DNA of 11,417 nt from UMGS1279 sp045577495 (GCA_045577495.1 JAZNIK010000006.1:1-11417), one strand, 5' to 3'; numbered from the stretch's first letter, positions 1-7,912 are shown. Numbers and translations are program-made. Notes: generated from the sequence alone by a model not told the origin.

Positions 1-810
1 TGCAGAAGAAGCAGCCTTCATAGCAGCGTTAACGCCTTCAACAGTAATGTCCTTACCCTTAACAACTGCAACTAAGAGAGTTGTAGAACCGGTAGGAACG
101 GGAACACGTTGAGCAGAACCGATAAGTTTGCCGTTGAGCTCGGGGATAACAAGGCCGATAGCTTTAGCAGCACCTGTTGAGTTGGGAACGATGTTTGCTG
201 CGCCTGCGCGTGCACGTCTCTTGTCGCCCTTTCTGTGAGGACCGTCAAGGATCATCTGATCGCCTGTGTAAGCATGGATTGTTGCCATGATACCGCTCTG
301 GATGGGAGCATAATCGTTGAGAGCCTTAGCCATAGGAGCTAAGCAGTTAGTTGTGCAAGATGCAGCAGAGATGATTTTGTCATCAGCTGTAAGAGTATCC
401 TCGTTTACGCTGTAAACGATAGTAGGAAGGTCTTTACCTGCAGGAGCAGAAATAACAACCTTTTTAGCACCAGCATCGATGTGAGCTTGTGCCTTGTCTT
501 TAGAGCAGTAGAAACCTGTGCACTCTAAAACAACGTCTACGCCGATTTCGCCCCAAGGAAGATCTGCAGCGTTTTTCTCTGCATAGATTTTGATTTCTTT
601 GCCGTCAACAACGATTGCGCCATCTTTAGCAACAACTGTGTCAGCCTTTGCATAACGACCCTGAGCAGAATCGTATTTTAAAAGATGAGCAAGCATTTTT
701 GCATCGGTAAGATCGTTGATAGCAACAACCTCATAACCCTCTGCACCAAACATCTGACGGAAAGCCAGACGGCCGATACGGCCAAAACCATTAATAGCAA
801 CTTTAACCAT
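1..810 (-). CDS. gap: Glyceraldehyde-3-phosphate dehydrogenase (NAD-type, glycolytic), C-terminus cut by window edge
   Basis: This cytosolic glycolytic enzyme oxidises and phosphorylates glyceraldehyde-3-phosphate to 1,3-bisphosphoglycerate with NAD. The reading frame from the ATG at 810 stays open to base 1 and gives 270 residues; the family is about 335 long, so roughly 65 C-terminal residues lie outside. Visible marks are the Rossmann start MVKVAINGFGRIGR (1-14), Asp33 in AINDLT (the acidic residue that favours NAD over NADP), the active-site segment SAASCTTNC with catalytic Cys152, His179 in TIHAYTGDQ, and the phosphate-site stretch NIVPNSTGAA (206-215). The DGPHRKGDKRRAR segment is typical of clostridial GAPDHs. 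The start is fixed by a perfect AGGAGG nine bases upstream. Codon use is visibly more G/C-ending and regular than in the neighbours, as expected for a highly expressed gene. It is divergent from the gene at 960 and is probably transcribed alone from its own promoter. Confidence 0.98.
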   Translation of the reverse strand, partial: MVKVAINGFGRIGRLAFRQMFGAEGYEVVAINDLTDAKMLAHLLKYDSAQGRYAKADTVVAKDGAIVVDGKEIKIYAEKNAADLPWGEIGVDVVLECTGFYCSKDKAQAHIDAGAKKVVISAPAGKDLPTIVYSVNEDTLTADDKIISAASCTTNCLAPMAKALNDYAPIQSGIMATIHAYTGDQMILDGPHRKGDKRRARAGAANIVPNSTGAAKAIGLVIPELNGKLIGSAQRVPVPTGSTTLLVAVVKGKDITVEGVNAAMKAASSA

Positions 811-819
811 AATATTGAA

Positions 820-825
820 CCTCCT
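820..825 (-). promoter_or_regulatory. Ribosome binding site of gap
   Basis: Read on the minus strand this is a perfect AGGAGG, nine bases before the ATG of gap. It decides the start and fits strong translation of a glycolytic gene. Confidence 0.9.
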
Positions 826-841
826 AAAAAATTCTATTATT

Positions 842-870
842 ATTTTAACCTTTTTGCTCTGAATTTTCAA
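842..870 (-). promoter_or_regulatory. Predicted sigma-A type promoter of gap
   Basis: On the minus strand, TTGAAA (865-870) and TAAAAT (842-847) are separated by exactly 17 bases. Each hexamer is one mismatch from the vegetative consensus. Transcription would start near 835, leaving a leader of about 25 bases that carries the Shine-Dalgarno site. I see no clear operator palindrome beside it. This is a prediction from sequence pattern only. Confidence 0.7.
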
Positions 871-959
871 GAACTTTGTTTAAATTTTAACTAAGTTTTA
901 GTCCCTTTTTTTAATTTTCATTTTAATGGGCAAAATAACACTAAAAAAGAGGGGATAAT

Positions 960-1481
960 ATGTATCTTTTGACCAAAAAAATCGGGTCTGAAAATAATCT
1001 TATCGAAGATGTTTTTGATTTTTTAATAAAAAGCAACTATTCAAAAGAATCACTTTTAAAATATAAATCAATATATTTGGATAAAATTCATAAAACCAAG
1101 CGGTCGGTTGATTTAGGAAATAATATTAGAAATATGCTTTGTGCTATAACATTTAGGCTTATAAGTAAAGGATATAGGGTTGTTTCAAGGGTTAGGGGAA
1201 AGGGTGACTTTGAACTTTTTAATGAAACCTTTGAACTTTTTTATTGTGAACTAATCATAAAACTATTAAACCAGTCTTTTAATAAAACAATTTATAATTA
1301 TGTAAGGATAAAAGGCAACCAATTAGTTATTAAAATAATTTATAAAGATGCCGAAAAATCCACACATAAAAAACGAGTTAAGTTTTTTGTTGATTTAACA
1401 CCTAGCATAGATGGAAAGCAATATGATTTTAAGGATTATTATCTAAACCGACTTTCTGCGGTATCACTATCTTTAATATAA
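960..1481 (+). CDS. Hypothetical basic protein, 173 aa, possibly a degenerate histidine-kinase-like ATPase fold
   Basis: I do not recognise this gene. It encodes a soluble-looking, Lys/Ile/Asn-rich protein with no signal peptide or membrane segment. The ATG follows a GAGGGG ribosome site by five bases, and an open frame of this length in such AT-rich DNA is unlikely by chance. Residues about 50-75 look helical (DLGNNIRNMLCAITFRLISK). Residues about 85-130 run as a helix containing ELIIKLLNQSFNKT followed by a beta-hairpin, VRIKGNQLVIKIIYKD. That order resembles the N-box helix and following strands of GHKL/HATPase domains, but the key Asn and the later glycine boxes are not recognisable, so any such domain would be inactive or only a fold relative. 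The gene is divergent from gap and its last 43 bases overlap the 3' end of the convergent yfhO-family gene. Function unknown. Confidence 0.75.
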   Translation: MYLLTKKIGSENNLIEDVFDFLIKSNYSKESLLKYKSIYLDKIHKTKRSVDLGNNIRNMLCAITFRLISKGYRVVSRVRGKGDFELFNETFELFYCELIIKLLNQSFNKTIYNYVRIKGNQLVIKIIYKDAEKSTHKKRVKFFVDLTPSIDGKQYDFKDYYLNRLSAVSLSLI

Positions 1482-3850
1482 AATGTGGTGGTTTTTTGTG
1501 ATTTAAGAATCAAAAACAAATAATAGACTAAAACATTTAATATAGTGATACCCGTAATAAATGTACCGCATTTTAATCCCGGAGTAATGAATTTAAACTC
1601 AAAATTTGCTTTTCCTGATGGGGCAACAACTCCCATCATTCCACCATTAATTGTATATATTTCAACTTCTTTTCCATTTAAATAGGCTTTCCAACCATTG
1701 TCGTTTGGTACGCTGAAATATATAAGCCTTTCCTTATTACCATATACTGTCGCAGTAAAACCGCTTCCAGTCATTTTGACTTTTGTAGAAGTGGTTTTAT
1801 TTAATTGTTCAATTTTTTGTTTCCAGTTAATTTTAGTATTTAATGGTTTGATTATATTGGATAACTTTCTAGCGGTTTCCTCGTTTATGTAACAAGCACC
1901 AACCATTGTTTCAATTCTTTTATTATTCACTTTAATATTTTTTGTAAATTCAAGTCCGTTATCTAAAATATAATAATCATAACAGTACCCCATAGGCACA
2001 TAGTATTGTGCATTTATTTCGCCGCAGTTTTTATCTTTTATTTTTGATATTGATAACACCGCTTGTATTGCATCTGTATTAAAATATGCTTTTGTGGTTG
2101 GCTCCTCATTAATTTCATAACCAACTAAACTGGCGAACTGTGTTGTTGCGTGAGATTTAACACTGTTAAAGGTTGATATAGCAGGGCGGTTCGTAATCAT
2201 TGAATAATTAGACATAAAACCTTTGTTTTCGATTCTACTTTCATATTCAACCTGTTCGTTAGCAGAAATATGTGAGCCTTGATATGTAGAAATTTTACTA
2301 TTAAAGGCATCGGTCTCGTTTATCAAATAAAAACTATAGGTAGTAAAACAAAGAATACAAACACATATCAAAACTTTTTTTGCATTATAAATCCATTTGC
2401 CTTTGATAAAGAAATATAGTATTACATAGTTTACTAACGTCATTATCAAAAAAACACCTATATAACAAACGGTTTTTGTGGTTAAGGGTGTAAATAGTTT
2501 AGAATTATTTATTGCTGATACTATTATCTTATCGAGAGATGAGCTAACTATACCATCAATCCCTTTTAAAACATATACTATTAAAATTTTAAATAGTAGG
2601 GGTATAATAAAAGTTATACCAAAAATTAAGACTATTGCTTTAGCACTACGCCTATTATATTTTAATGATAATTCGTGATTGTTCTCAAAAAATTCAATAA
2701 CTTTTAATGATACTAGTATGGAAATAAGGGTAAAAGCATACCACCAACGAGTATAATTTATGTTTGTAAATAAACTGAAAATGCCGTTTACGAATGGTAT
2801 AAAAGAAATTACAAATAGGAATTTTGTAAGTTTAAAATCCCAATTTGATGACTTAATTTGAAATGCAGAAAACATAAAAAACGCGCCAAAAAAGATAATA
2901 TATCCTGCGTTCGAACAAAAATTAGCAACTAATATTCCAGAAGATGAACCTAAAACTCCCTCACTAGGAAATACAATACCTTTAAGTATTTCAAATATTT
3001 GTATAAAAAATAAATAAAGTCCATTTAAAACAGTTGTATAACTATCAGTTGCTTTGGTTGTTTCTAGCATACATAGTGCCGAGGGTAATAAAACAATCAT
3101 AGATGCCAAAACACCAAATACATAAAAAACAATACACCTTGCAAAATCTTTTATTTTATAAATTTCACTATATTTCACACGAAATATTAAATATATTAAG
3201 ACAAAGATTGATGTGGCGATAAAAAAGTAATAATTTGTTACTGCACATAGCATAACAATGAATATTAAGCCTATGCTTTTTCTGTTTTCTAACACCTCAT
3301 CTATAAAAAGTAAAAGAAGTGGAAAAAAAGCTATAACATCTAAAAAATGATAATAATATGTTGAGTCCATAGTAAAAGAGGAAAATGCATATAAAATTCC
3401 ACCTATTACCGCAAACATAGGATTTTTAATATGACGTTTTAAAAACAAATAAGCAAACAATGCGGCGGTAATATGCTTTAGTATAAACATTATACTCATA
3501 CCGAGTGCTATATTATCCTCTGAAAAAAGTAGCAACGGCCAAAAAAATGGACTTCCATATACATAAAAAGAATATGTTCCTAAAAAATTTGCACCTAAAA
3601 AGGTGTTCCAACTCCAAAAAGGTTGACATGAAAGAAACATTCTTCTACTTTCTTTTATAAAGGGTATTTGTTGCGTCATATGGTCGCCGATTAAGTATAA
3701 ATTGCCTTTGTTTGAAATTAAGGTGGGGAGTAAAACTGCAAAAATAATACCTGCAGATAATAAAACAGTTAGTAATCCATATGATGTTTTTAATTTTCTG
3801 GCATAAGGCAAAAAAAACTTTATTGATTTATTTGAAGAAAAATGTTTCAA
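1439..3850 (-). CDS. YfhO-family polytopic membrane protein (GT-C-like, cell-surface polymer glycosylation)
   Basis: An integral membrane protein of 803 residues, the usual length for the YfhO family. In Bacillus subtilis YfhO, and in Listeria related proteins, are known to be needed for glycosylation of lipoteichoic or wall teichoic acid, acting outside the membrane with an undecaprenyl-phosphate-sugar donor. The first membrane helix (about 24-46) is followed by a loop with GDHMTQQIPF; Asp56 matches the acidic residue of the first outer loop in GT-C enzymes. The segment WNTFLGANFLGTYSFYVYGSP (81-101) and about a dozen more hydrophobic helices follow. An extracytoplasmic domain (about 510-758) ends in the family signature NDNGWKAYLNGKEV, before a last helix near 763-787. 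The start is TTG, set by GAAAGGAG eight bases upstream; an in-frame stop lies just beyond it. It begins 23 bases after the COG2509 gene, so it is the likely last gene of the operon. The actual sugar and acceptor cannot be told from sequence. Confidence 0.9.
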   Translation of the reverse strand: MKHFSSNKSIKFFLPYARKLKTSYGLLTVLLSAGIIFAVLLPTLISNKGNLYLIGDHMTQQIPFIKESRRMFLSCQPFWSWNTFLGANFLGTYSFYVYGSPFFWPLLLFSEDNIALGMSIMFILKHITAALFAYLFLKRHIKNPMFAVIGGILYAFSSFTMDSTYYYHFLDVIAFFPLLLLFIDEVLENRKSIGLIFIVMLCAVTNYYFFIATSIFVLIYLIFRVKYSEIYKIKDFARCIVFYVFGVLASMIVLLPSALCMLETTKATDSYTTVLNGLYLFFIQIFEILKGIVFPSEGVLGSSSGILVANFCSNAGYIIFFGAFFMFSAFQIKSSNWDFKLTKFLFVISFIPFVNGIFSLFTNINYTRWWYAFTLISILVSLKVIEFFENNHELSLKYNRRSAKAIVLIFGITFIIPLLFKILIVYVLKGIDGIVSSSLDKIIVSAINNSKLFTPLTTKTVCYIGVFLIMTLVNYVILYFFIKGKWIYNAKKVLICVCILCFTTYSFYLINETDAFNSKISTYQGSHISANEQVEYESRIENKGFMSNYSMITNRPAISTFNSVKSHATTQFASLVGYEINEEPTTKAYFNTDAIQAVLSISKIKDKNCGEINAQYYVPMGYCYDYYILDNGLEFTKNIKVNNKRIETMVGACYINEETARKLSNIIKPLNTKINWKQKIEQLNKTTSTKVKMTGSGFTATVYGNKERLIYFSVPNDNGWKAYLNGKEVEIYTINGGMMGVVAPSGKANFEFKFITPGLKCGTFITGITILNVLVYYLFLILKSQKTTTFYIKDSDTAESRFR

Positions 3851-3858
3851 ACAATATG

Positions 3859-3866
3859 GCTCCTTT
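3859..3866 (-). promoter_or_regulatory. Ribosome binding site deciding the TTG start of the yfhO-family gene
   Basis: On the minus strand AAAGGAGC lies eight bases before the TTG at 3850-3848. An in-frame TGA at 3868-3866 rules out a start further upstream in this frame. The ATG at 3869-3867 is in another frame. Confidence 0.75.
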
Positions 3867-3873
3867 CATAAGT

Positions 3874-5475
3874 CTACCGCATTTTTGACTCTATAACCTT
3901 CTCGGCACAGCGTATTCCGTCAACCGCCGAGGAGGTTATTCCACCCGCATATCCCGCGCCCTCACCACAAGGATAAATGCCATTTAAATTACACATAAAT
4001 TCTTCGTTACGCACTATTCTTACAGGGGCAGAGCTTCGCGTTTCGGGTGCGGTTAAAATCGCATCATCACAGGCAAAGCCTTTTATTTTTTTATCGAATA
4101 TAATTAAAGCCTCTTTTAAAGAGCTAGTTACATATTCGGGGAATATTTTATCAAAATCCGCCTCACAAACCGATGGTAGAGCAGTTGGTGTAACGCTTTT
4201 AATAATACTGTTTTTTGTATTCCCTAAAAAACTGCCTACAGTTTGAAAGGGCAGACCCTTGCCGCCCGTTTCATCAAATGCAGCCTTCTCAATTTGTTGT
4301 TGCAAACACAAAGCGCCAAAGGGGGTGCCGTTTGAAAGCTGATTAAAATCACTTTCGTTTGCACCCACAAGTAGAGCCGAGTTTGCATTAACACCACTTC
4401 GGCTTTGATAACTCATACCATTTGTTACATAGGTGTTTTCCTCACTTGCGGAGTTAACCACAACACCACCGGGGCACATACAAAAGGTATAAACACCTCT
4501 GCCATTTTTTAGATGGGTTGCAAGCTTGTATTCGGCGGCGGGTAGGATTTTAGGATAATTATCACCGTATTGCGCCGTGTTAATATTTTCTTGCAAATGT
4601 TCGATTCTAACACCTATAGAAAAGGGCTTTGGTGTTATATTAACGCCGCTATCCCAAAGGGTTTTATAGGTTTCTCGTGCCGAATTTCCTATAGCTAAAA
4701 TTAGGTTTTCACATTCGAGTTCAAACTCACCGTTTTTGTCCTTACATAATATTGCGGTAAGTTTATCATTTTTAATAATTGGCTTTAAAAACTCGGTTTC
4801 AAAAAGATATTTTCCGCCTAGTGCTTCAATCTCTTTTCTGATATTTTTAACAACTTTCTGCAAAACATCGGTTCCAATATGGGGTTTTGCCTTGATTAAA
4901 ATATCCTCGTTTGCACCAAACTCAAAAAATGTTTCGAGAACTGTGCGGCACCTTATATCTTTAATTCCTGTATTAAGTTTCCCATCAGAGAATGTACCCG
5001 CACCGCCCTCACCAAACTGAACGTTTGAGTTGGGGTTAAGCTTTTTACCATTCCAAAAGCTTTCTACCGATTTTGTTCGTTCATCAACAGTTTGACCCTT
5101 TTCAATTATAATGGGTGGAATACCCGCCTTGCAAAAGGTTATAGCCGCAAACAAACCCGCAGGACCGCTACCTATTATAATAGGTGGGAGTTTTGGCAAA
5201 TGGACTGCTTTTTTCCAAACATACGGAGTTTTAGAAAATGGTGAGGCGTTTTTAAAACGCTTTAAAGCATTATTTTGTATTTTATCGTTTATAAATTCTA
5301 TTAAAAAAGCATCACAAAAGCAAAGGTCAGATTTACGACGTGCGTCAATCGACCTTTTAAAAAGTTTAACCGATTTAATTTTTTCTTCCCCGATTTTTAA
5401 AACAGAAGATAAATGGTTTTTATAATTATCTGCCGTTAAAGATATTGGGGTGGAAACATTTTGTAGCTTTATCAT
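3874..5475 (-). CDS. FAD-dependent dehydrogenase of the COG2509 family
   Basis: A cytosolic flavoprotein of 533 residues, a normal length for COG2509, whose members are predicted NAD(P)/FAD-dependent dehydrogenases without a settled substrate. Residues 1-90 form a small N-terminal domain with the family stretch RSIDARRKSDL (41-51). The FAD-binding Rossmann motif is IGSGPAGLFAA (101-111), with Glu125 in IIIEKG as the ribose-binding acid. FGEGGAGTFSDGKL (154-167) is the family's own signature. Near the C-terminus are TAPETRSSAPVRI (about 475-487) and the second FAD contact, CGEGAGYAGGITSSAVDG (about 503-520). The ATG follows the stop of the upstream flavoprotein by one base. Its GGAG ribosome site (5483-5486) lies inside the upstream gene's last codons, so the two are probably translationally coupled. 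Reaction and substrate are unknown; the family assignment is firm. Confidence 0.93.
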   Translation of the reverse strand: MIKLQNVSTPISLTADNYKNHLSSVLKIGEEKIKSVKLFKRSIDARRKSDLCFCDAFLIEFINDKIQNNALKRFKNASPFSKTPYVWKKAVHLPKLPPIIIGSGPAGLFAAITFCKAGIPPIIIEKGQTVDERTKSVESFWNGKKLNPNSNVQFGEGGAGTFSDGKLNTGIKDIRCRTVLETFFEFGANEDILIKAKPHIGTDVLQKVVKNIRKEIEALGGKYLFETEFLKPIIKNDKLTAILCKDKNGEFELECENLILAIGNSARETYKTLWDSGVNITPKPFSIGVRIEHLQENINTAQYGDNYPKILPAAEYKLATHLKNGRGVYTFCMCPGGVVVNSASEENTYVTNGMSYQSRSGVNANSALLVGANESDFNQLSNGTPFGALCLQQQIEKAAFDETGGKGLPFQTVGSFLGNTKNSIIKSVTPTALPSVCEADFDKIFPEYVTSSLKEALIIFDKKIKGFACDDAILTAPETRSSAPVRIVRNEEFMCNLNGIYPCGEGAGYAGGITSSAVDGIRCAEKVIESKMR

Positions 5476-5476
5476 T

Positions 5477-6712
5477 TTATTTCTCCAAAAGCCGTTTGAT
5501 TAAACCCTTGCAGACTGCGTTAGCACTACTCCAAGCCCATTGAAGATTGTAGCCGCCACAGTCGCCATCAACGTCTAAAACTTCACCAACGGCGTAAAGA
5601 CCAACGCATTTTTTAGACATAAGATTATTATCAAAATCGTTAATATCCGCACCGCCCGAGGTTGCTTGAGCATTAACAAAGCCTGTATTACCAAGAACTT
5701 TAAACTCAAATGCCTTTAAAATTGATACGATATTTGAAATATCATTTTTGGTTATTGTATCACAAGCATTTGAAAGGCTTAAGCCACATTCTTTTAAAAC
5801 GGCTTGTCCCAACCTTTTGTGGAGCAAACCTGCAAAAAACTCTGTTAGAGGTTGACCCTTAAAAATACTAACCCTTTTAATTAGTAATGCGGAAAGTTCT
5901 TCATAAGATAACTCTTTAAATAAATCAAGAGCAATAGTACAGCCCGATTTACAATAGCGAGAAAGTTGATAAACAGGTGGTCCCGATAGTCCATAATCGC
6001 AAAAAAGAACTTCACCAAAATCCTTGGATATAGTTTTGTTGTTATCGAGCACAGAAACTTCGGCATTAACCTTAATGCCTTTAAGTGTTTTTGTAATCTG
6101 GTTTTCGGTTTTAACCTGCACAATAACGGGGGACTGGGGTAGAATATTGTGCCCAAAGGAATTTAAAAACCTATATCCATCACCATTAGAGCCAAGTTTA
6201 CTACCACCCGCAAGACCGCCTGTGGCAATAACCATCGCTTTTGCTTTTAGCATATCGGGGTTAAAACCATTGTTATCTGTTTTAATGCAAAAAATCTCAC
6301 CTTTTTTGGTAATATTCAAAATCTTTATAGATGAAAATGTGTGAACGCCTAAATTATCTGCCGAAAATCTTAAAGCATCAACAACCGAAGAAGCCTGAAA
6401 AGAGCGGGGGAATGCCTTGTTACCCTCAAAGCAGATTTCAACACCGATTGAAGAAAAAAACGAAATAGTATCCTCAAGAGTAAAGCTGTTTATAATATTT
6501 ATTGCCTTGTTGGTGTTTTTGCTATGAAAGTTTTGAGCATTTATAGACAGATTTGTAATATTGCATCTGCCATTTCCCGTTACGCTTATTTTTTTACCAA
6601 CGCGGTCTAACTGTTCAAAAATTGCTATATTAAGTTTTGGCGCCTTTTGTTTAAGCATTATAGCGGTTGCAAGGCCTGAGGCTCCACCGCCGATAATCAT
6701 TACATCAAACAA
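5477..6712 (-). CDS. BaiN/HI0933 (YhiN-like) family NAD(P)/FAD-dependent oxidoreductase
   Basis: A soluble flavoprotein of 411 residues, typical for the HI0933/YhiN family. Databases also label this family BaiN, after a clostridial gene proposed to act in bile-acid dehydroxylation, or aminoacetone oxidase-like; neither function can be inferred here because the family is very widespread. The FAD Rossmann motif is IIGGGASGLA (6-15), Glu33 closes the second strand, and the diagnostic RVGKKISVTGNGRCNITN (37-54) follows. ATGGLAGGSKLGSNGDGY comes mid-protein. The C-terminal FAD-closing motif is GEVLDVDGDCGGYNLQWAW. The start is TTG, 14 bases after the CDF gene stop, with a modest GGGTG ribosome site (6720-6724). 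An ATG at codon 5 would cut into the first strand of the Rossmann fold, so I prefer TTG. The gene sits directly upstream of a second flavoprotein. Confidence 0.93.
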   Translation of the reverse strand: MFDVMIIGGGASGLATAIMLKQKAPKLNIAIFEQLDRVGKKISVTGNGRCNITNLSINAQNFHSKNTNKAINIINSFTLEDTISFFSSIGVEICFEGNKAFPRSFQASSVVDALRFSADNLGVHTFSSIKILNITKKGEIFCIKTDNNGFNPDMLKAKAMVIATGGLAGGSKLGSNGDGYRFLNSFGHNILPQSPVIVQVKTENQITKTLKGIKVNAEVSVLDNNKTISKDFGEVLFCDYGLSGPPVYQLSRYCKSGCTIALDLFKELSYEELSALLIKRVSIFKGQPLTEFFAGLLHKRLGQAVLKECGLSLSNACDTITKNDISNIVSILKAFEFKVLGNTGFVNAQATSGGADINDFDNNLMSKKCVGLYAVGEVLDVDGDCGGYNLQWAWSSANAVCKGLIKRLLEK

Positions 6713-6726
6713 CTTTTAACACCCGC

Positions 6727-7899
6727 TTATATTCTTGATATGTAATCTCGGTCAAAGGTTATAACAGTTTCGTACCTGTTATCAATAGCCTTTAGTTTTT
6801 CATCGATTTTTGCTTTTAGTTTTTCATTTTTGTCGTTCAAATCGGCAGGAATAACAACATCAAAAATCAGATTGATTTGTTTTTCACCGCCAACCATTCT
6901 AAAATCGTGAACAGTGAGGCGATTATCAACAGACACAACCGCTTCACATATAGTTTTTGAAACAGAAAGAGTGTATTCATCATCCGTTACTATTGGGTCC
7001 ATATGAATAACAACTTCCATATTTAGTTCGTTTAATAAACGCTTTTCACAGGCATCAATAGTTTCGTGACAGGCAACAATATCCACATTTGAAGGCACCT
7101 CAACGTGCAACGATGCAAAAGAGCGACCTGGACCATAATCGTGAACAATAAGGTCGTGTATACCTAAAAACTCATCATATGAATTTATTACAGATACTAT
7201 TGAATTGATGGTTTCATTAGATGGTGGTTGACCTAAAAGCGGGTCAAGTGCTTCTTTAATTGTTATGATACCTGAATAAATAATAAAGGCGGCAACACCT
7301 AAACCTATGTAAGCATCTAAATTTATTTTAAAAATAAGATTTATAACTATCGCAATTAAAACAGCAGAGGTAGAAATCGAATCGTTAATGCTATCTCTTG
7401 CGGTTGCAACAAGGGCGGTGGAGTTAATTGTTTTACCGATTTTTCTATTAAAAATAAACATCCAAAACTTAACCAAAATAGAAAAAACTAACACTAATAG
7501 CGTGGAGATTTCTATTTTTAAATCTGTAGGGTTGATTATCTTATTAAATGAGGATTTTAAAAGCTCAACACCCACAAGAATAATTAAAAAAGAAACAATC
7601 ATTGCAGACATATATTCAATTCTGCCGTGACCAAAGGGATGCTCTTTATCGGCGGGTTTTTCAGATAATCTGTAACCAATAACGGTAACCACCGACGAGC
7701 CGATATCCGAAAGGTTGTTAAATGCATCTGCCAAAATTGAAACACTGCCCGAAAGTATGCCTATTAGAAGTTTAAAAACAAAAAGCAAAATATTACAGGC
7801 AATACCCACCGCACTGCCAAGGGTTATGTATCCGCGGCGAACGGTGGGATTTTGTGTGTCTTTTGAATTTTTAATTAGTTTAAATAAAAGATGTGTCAA
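6727..7899 (-). CDS. Cation diffusion facilitator (CDF) transporter, probable manganese exporter
   Basis: An inner-membrane divalent-cation/proton antiporter of 390 residues, a length seen in clostridial and Bacillus MneP-like members and longer than YiiP (about 300). Six membrane helices occupy about residues 28-215. The helix II metal motif is ADAFNNLSDIGSS, where Asn61 and Asp65 align with Asp45 and Asp49 of YiiP. HPFGHGRIE (87-95) is the classic CDF loop. The helix V motif is ARDSINDS, with Asp169 and Asp173 where zinc-type CDFs have His and Asp. This Asn-Asp-Asp-Asp set is the arrangement I associate with Mn exporters such as MntE. The first cytoplasmic domain (about 225-303) ends in VIHMDP, and a second, similar-looking domain follows (about 308-390). 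The start is TTG, eight bases after AGGAG. It begins 11 bases after ddl. The family is certain; the metal is inference. Confidence 0.93.
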   Translation of the reverse strand: MTHLLFKLIKNSKDTQNPTVRRGYITLGSAVGIACNILLFVFKLLIGILSGSVSILADAFNNLSDIGSSVVTVIGYRLSEKPADKEHPFGHGRIEYMSAMIVSFLIILVGVELLKSSFNKIINPTDLKIEISTLLVLVFSILVKFWMFIFNRKIGKTINSTALVATARDSINDSISTSAVLIAIVINLIFKINLDAYIGLGVAAFIIYSGIITIKEALDPLLGQPPSNETINSIVSVINSYDEFLGIHDLIVHDYGPGRSFASLHVEVPSNVDIVACHETIDACEKRLLNELNMEVVIHMDPIVTDDEYTLSVSKTICEAVVSVDNRLTVHDFRMVGGEKQINLIFDVVIPADLNDKNEKLKAKIDEKLKAIDNRYETVITFDRDYISRI

Positions 7900-7907
7900 A
7901 AAAGCAT

Positions 7908-7912
7908 CTCCT
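7908..7912 (-). promoter_or_regulatory. Ribosome binding site deciding the TTG start of the CDF gene
   Basis: AGGAG on the minus strand overlaps the ddl stop codon (TAG at 7913-7911) and lies eight bases before the TTG at 7899-7897. The ATG just after it (7907-7905) leads into a stop after two codons, so TTG is the only sensible start. Confidence 0.7.

Larger units (their letters stand above)
811..959. other. Divergent intergenic region between gap and the 960-1481 gene
   Basis: This 149-base, very AT-rich stretch is the only real intergenic space in the window. It holds the gap promoter and ribosome site on the minus strand. On the plus strand it holds a GAGGGG ribosome site (949-954) five bases before the ATG at 960. 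I could not find a convincing -35/-10 pair for the plus-strand gene, because the many A and T runs give several weak candidates. No hairpin terminator, riboswitch-like structure or repeat is evident. Confidence 0.6.

Noticed and set aside
685..894. Plus-strand 69-codon open frame over the start and promoter of gap
   Set aside because: It is antisense to well-conserved gap codons and covers the gap ribosome site and promoter; no ribosome site of its own.
1420..1520. Bidirectional terminator between the convergent genes
   Set aside because: I looked for a stem-loop with flanking A and T runs; there is a T-run after GTGGTGG near 1485-1496 but no matching stem.
3977..5425. Several plus-strand open frames of 89-104 codons opposite the COG2509 gene
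   Set aside because: Antisense shadows of a conserved gene; their translations look like reversed codon patterns with no domain and no ribosome sites.
5881..6344. A minus-strand 91-codon frame and a plus-strand 106-codon frame within the BaiN-type gene
   Set aside because: Both overlap a continuous, conserved flavoprotein frame with no sign of disruption.
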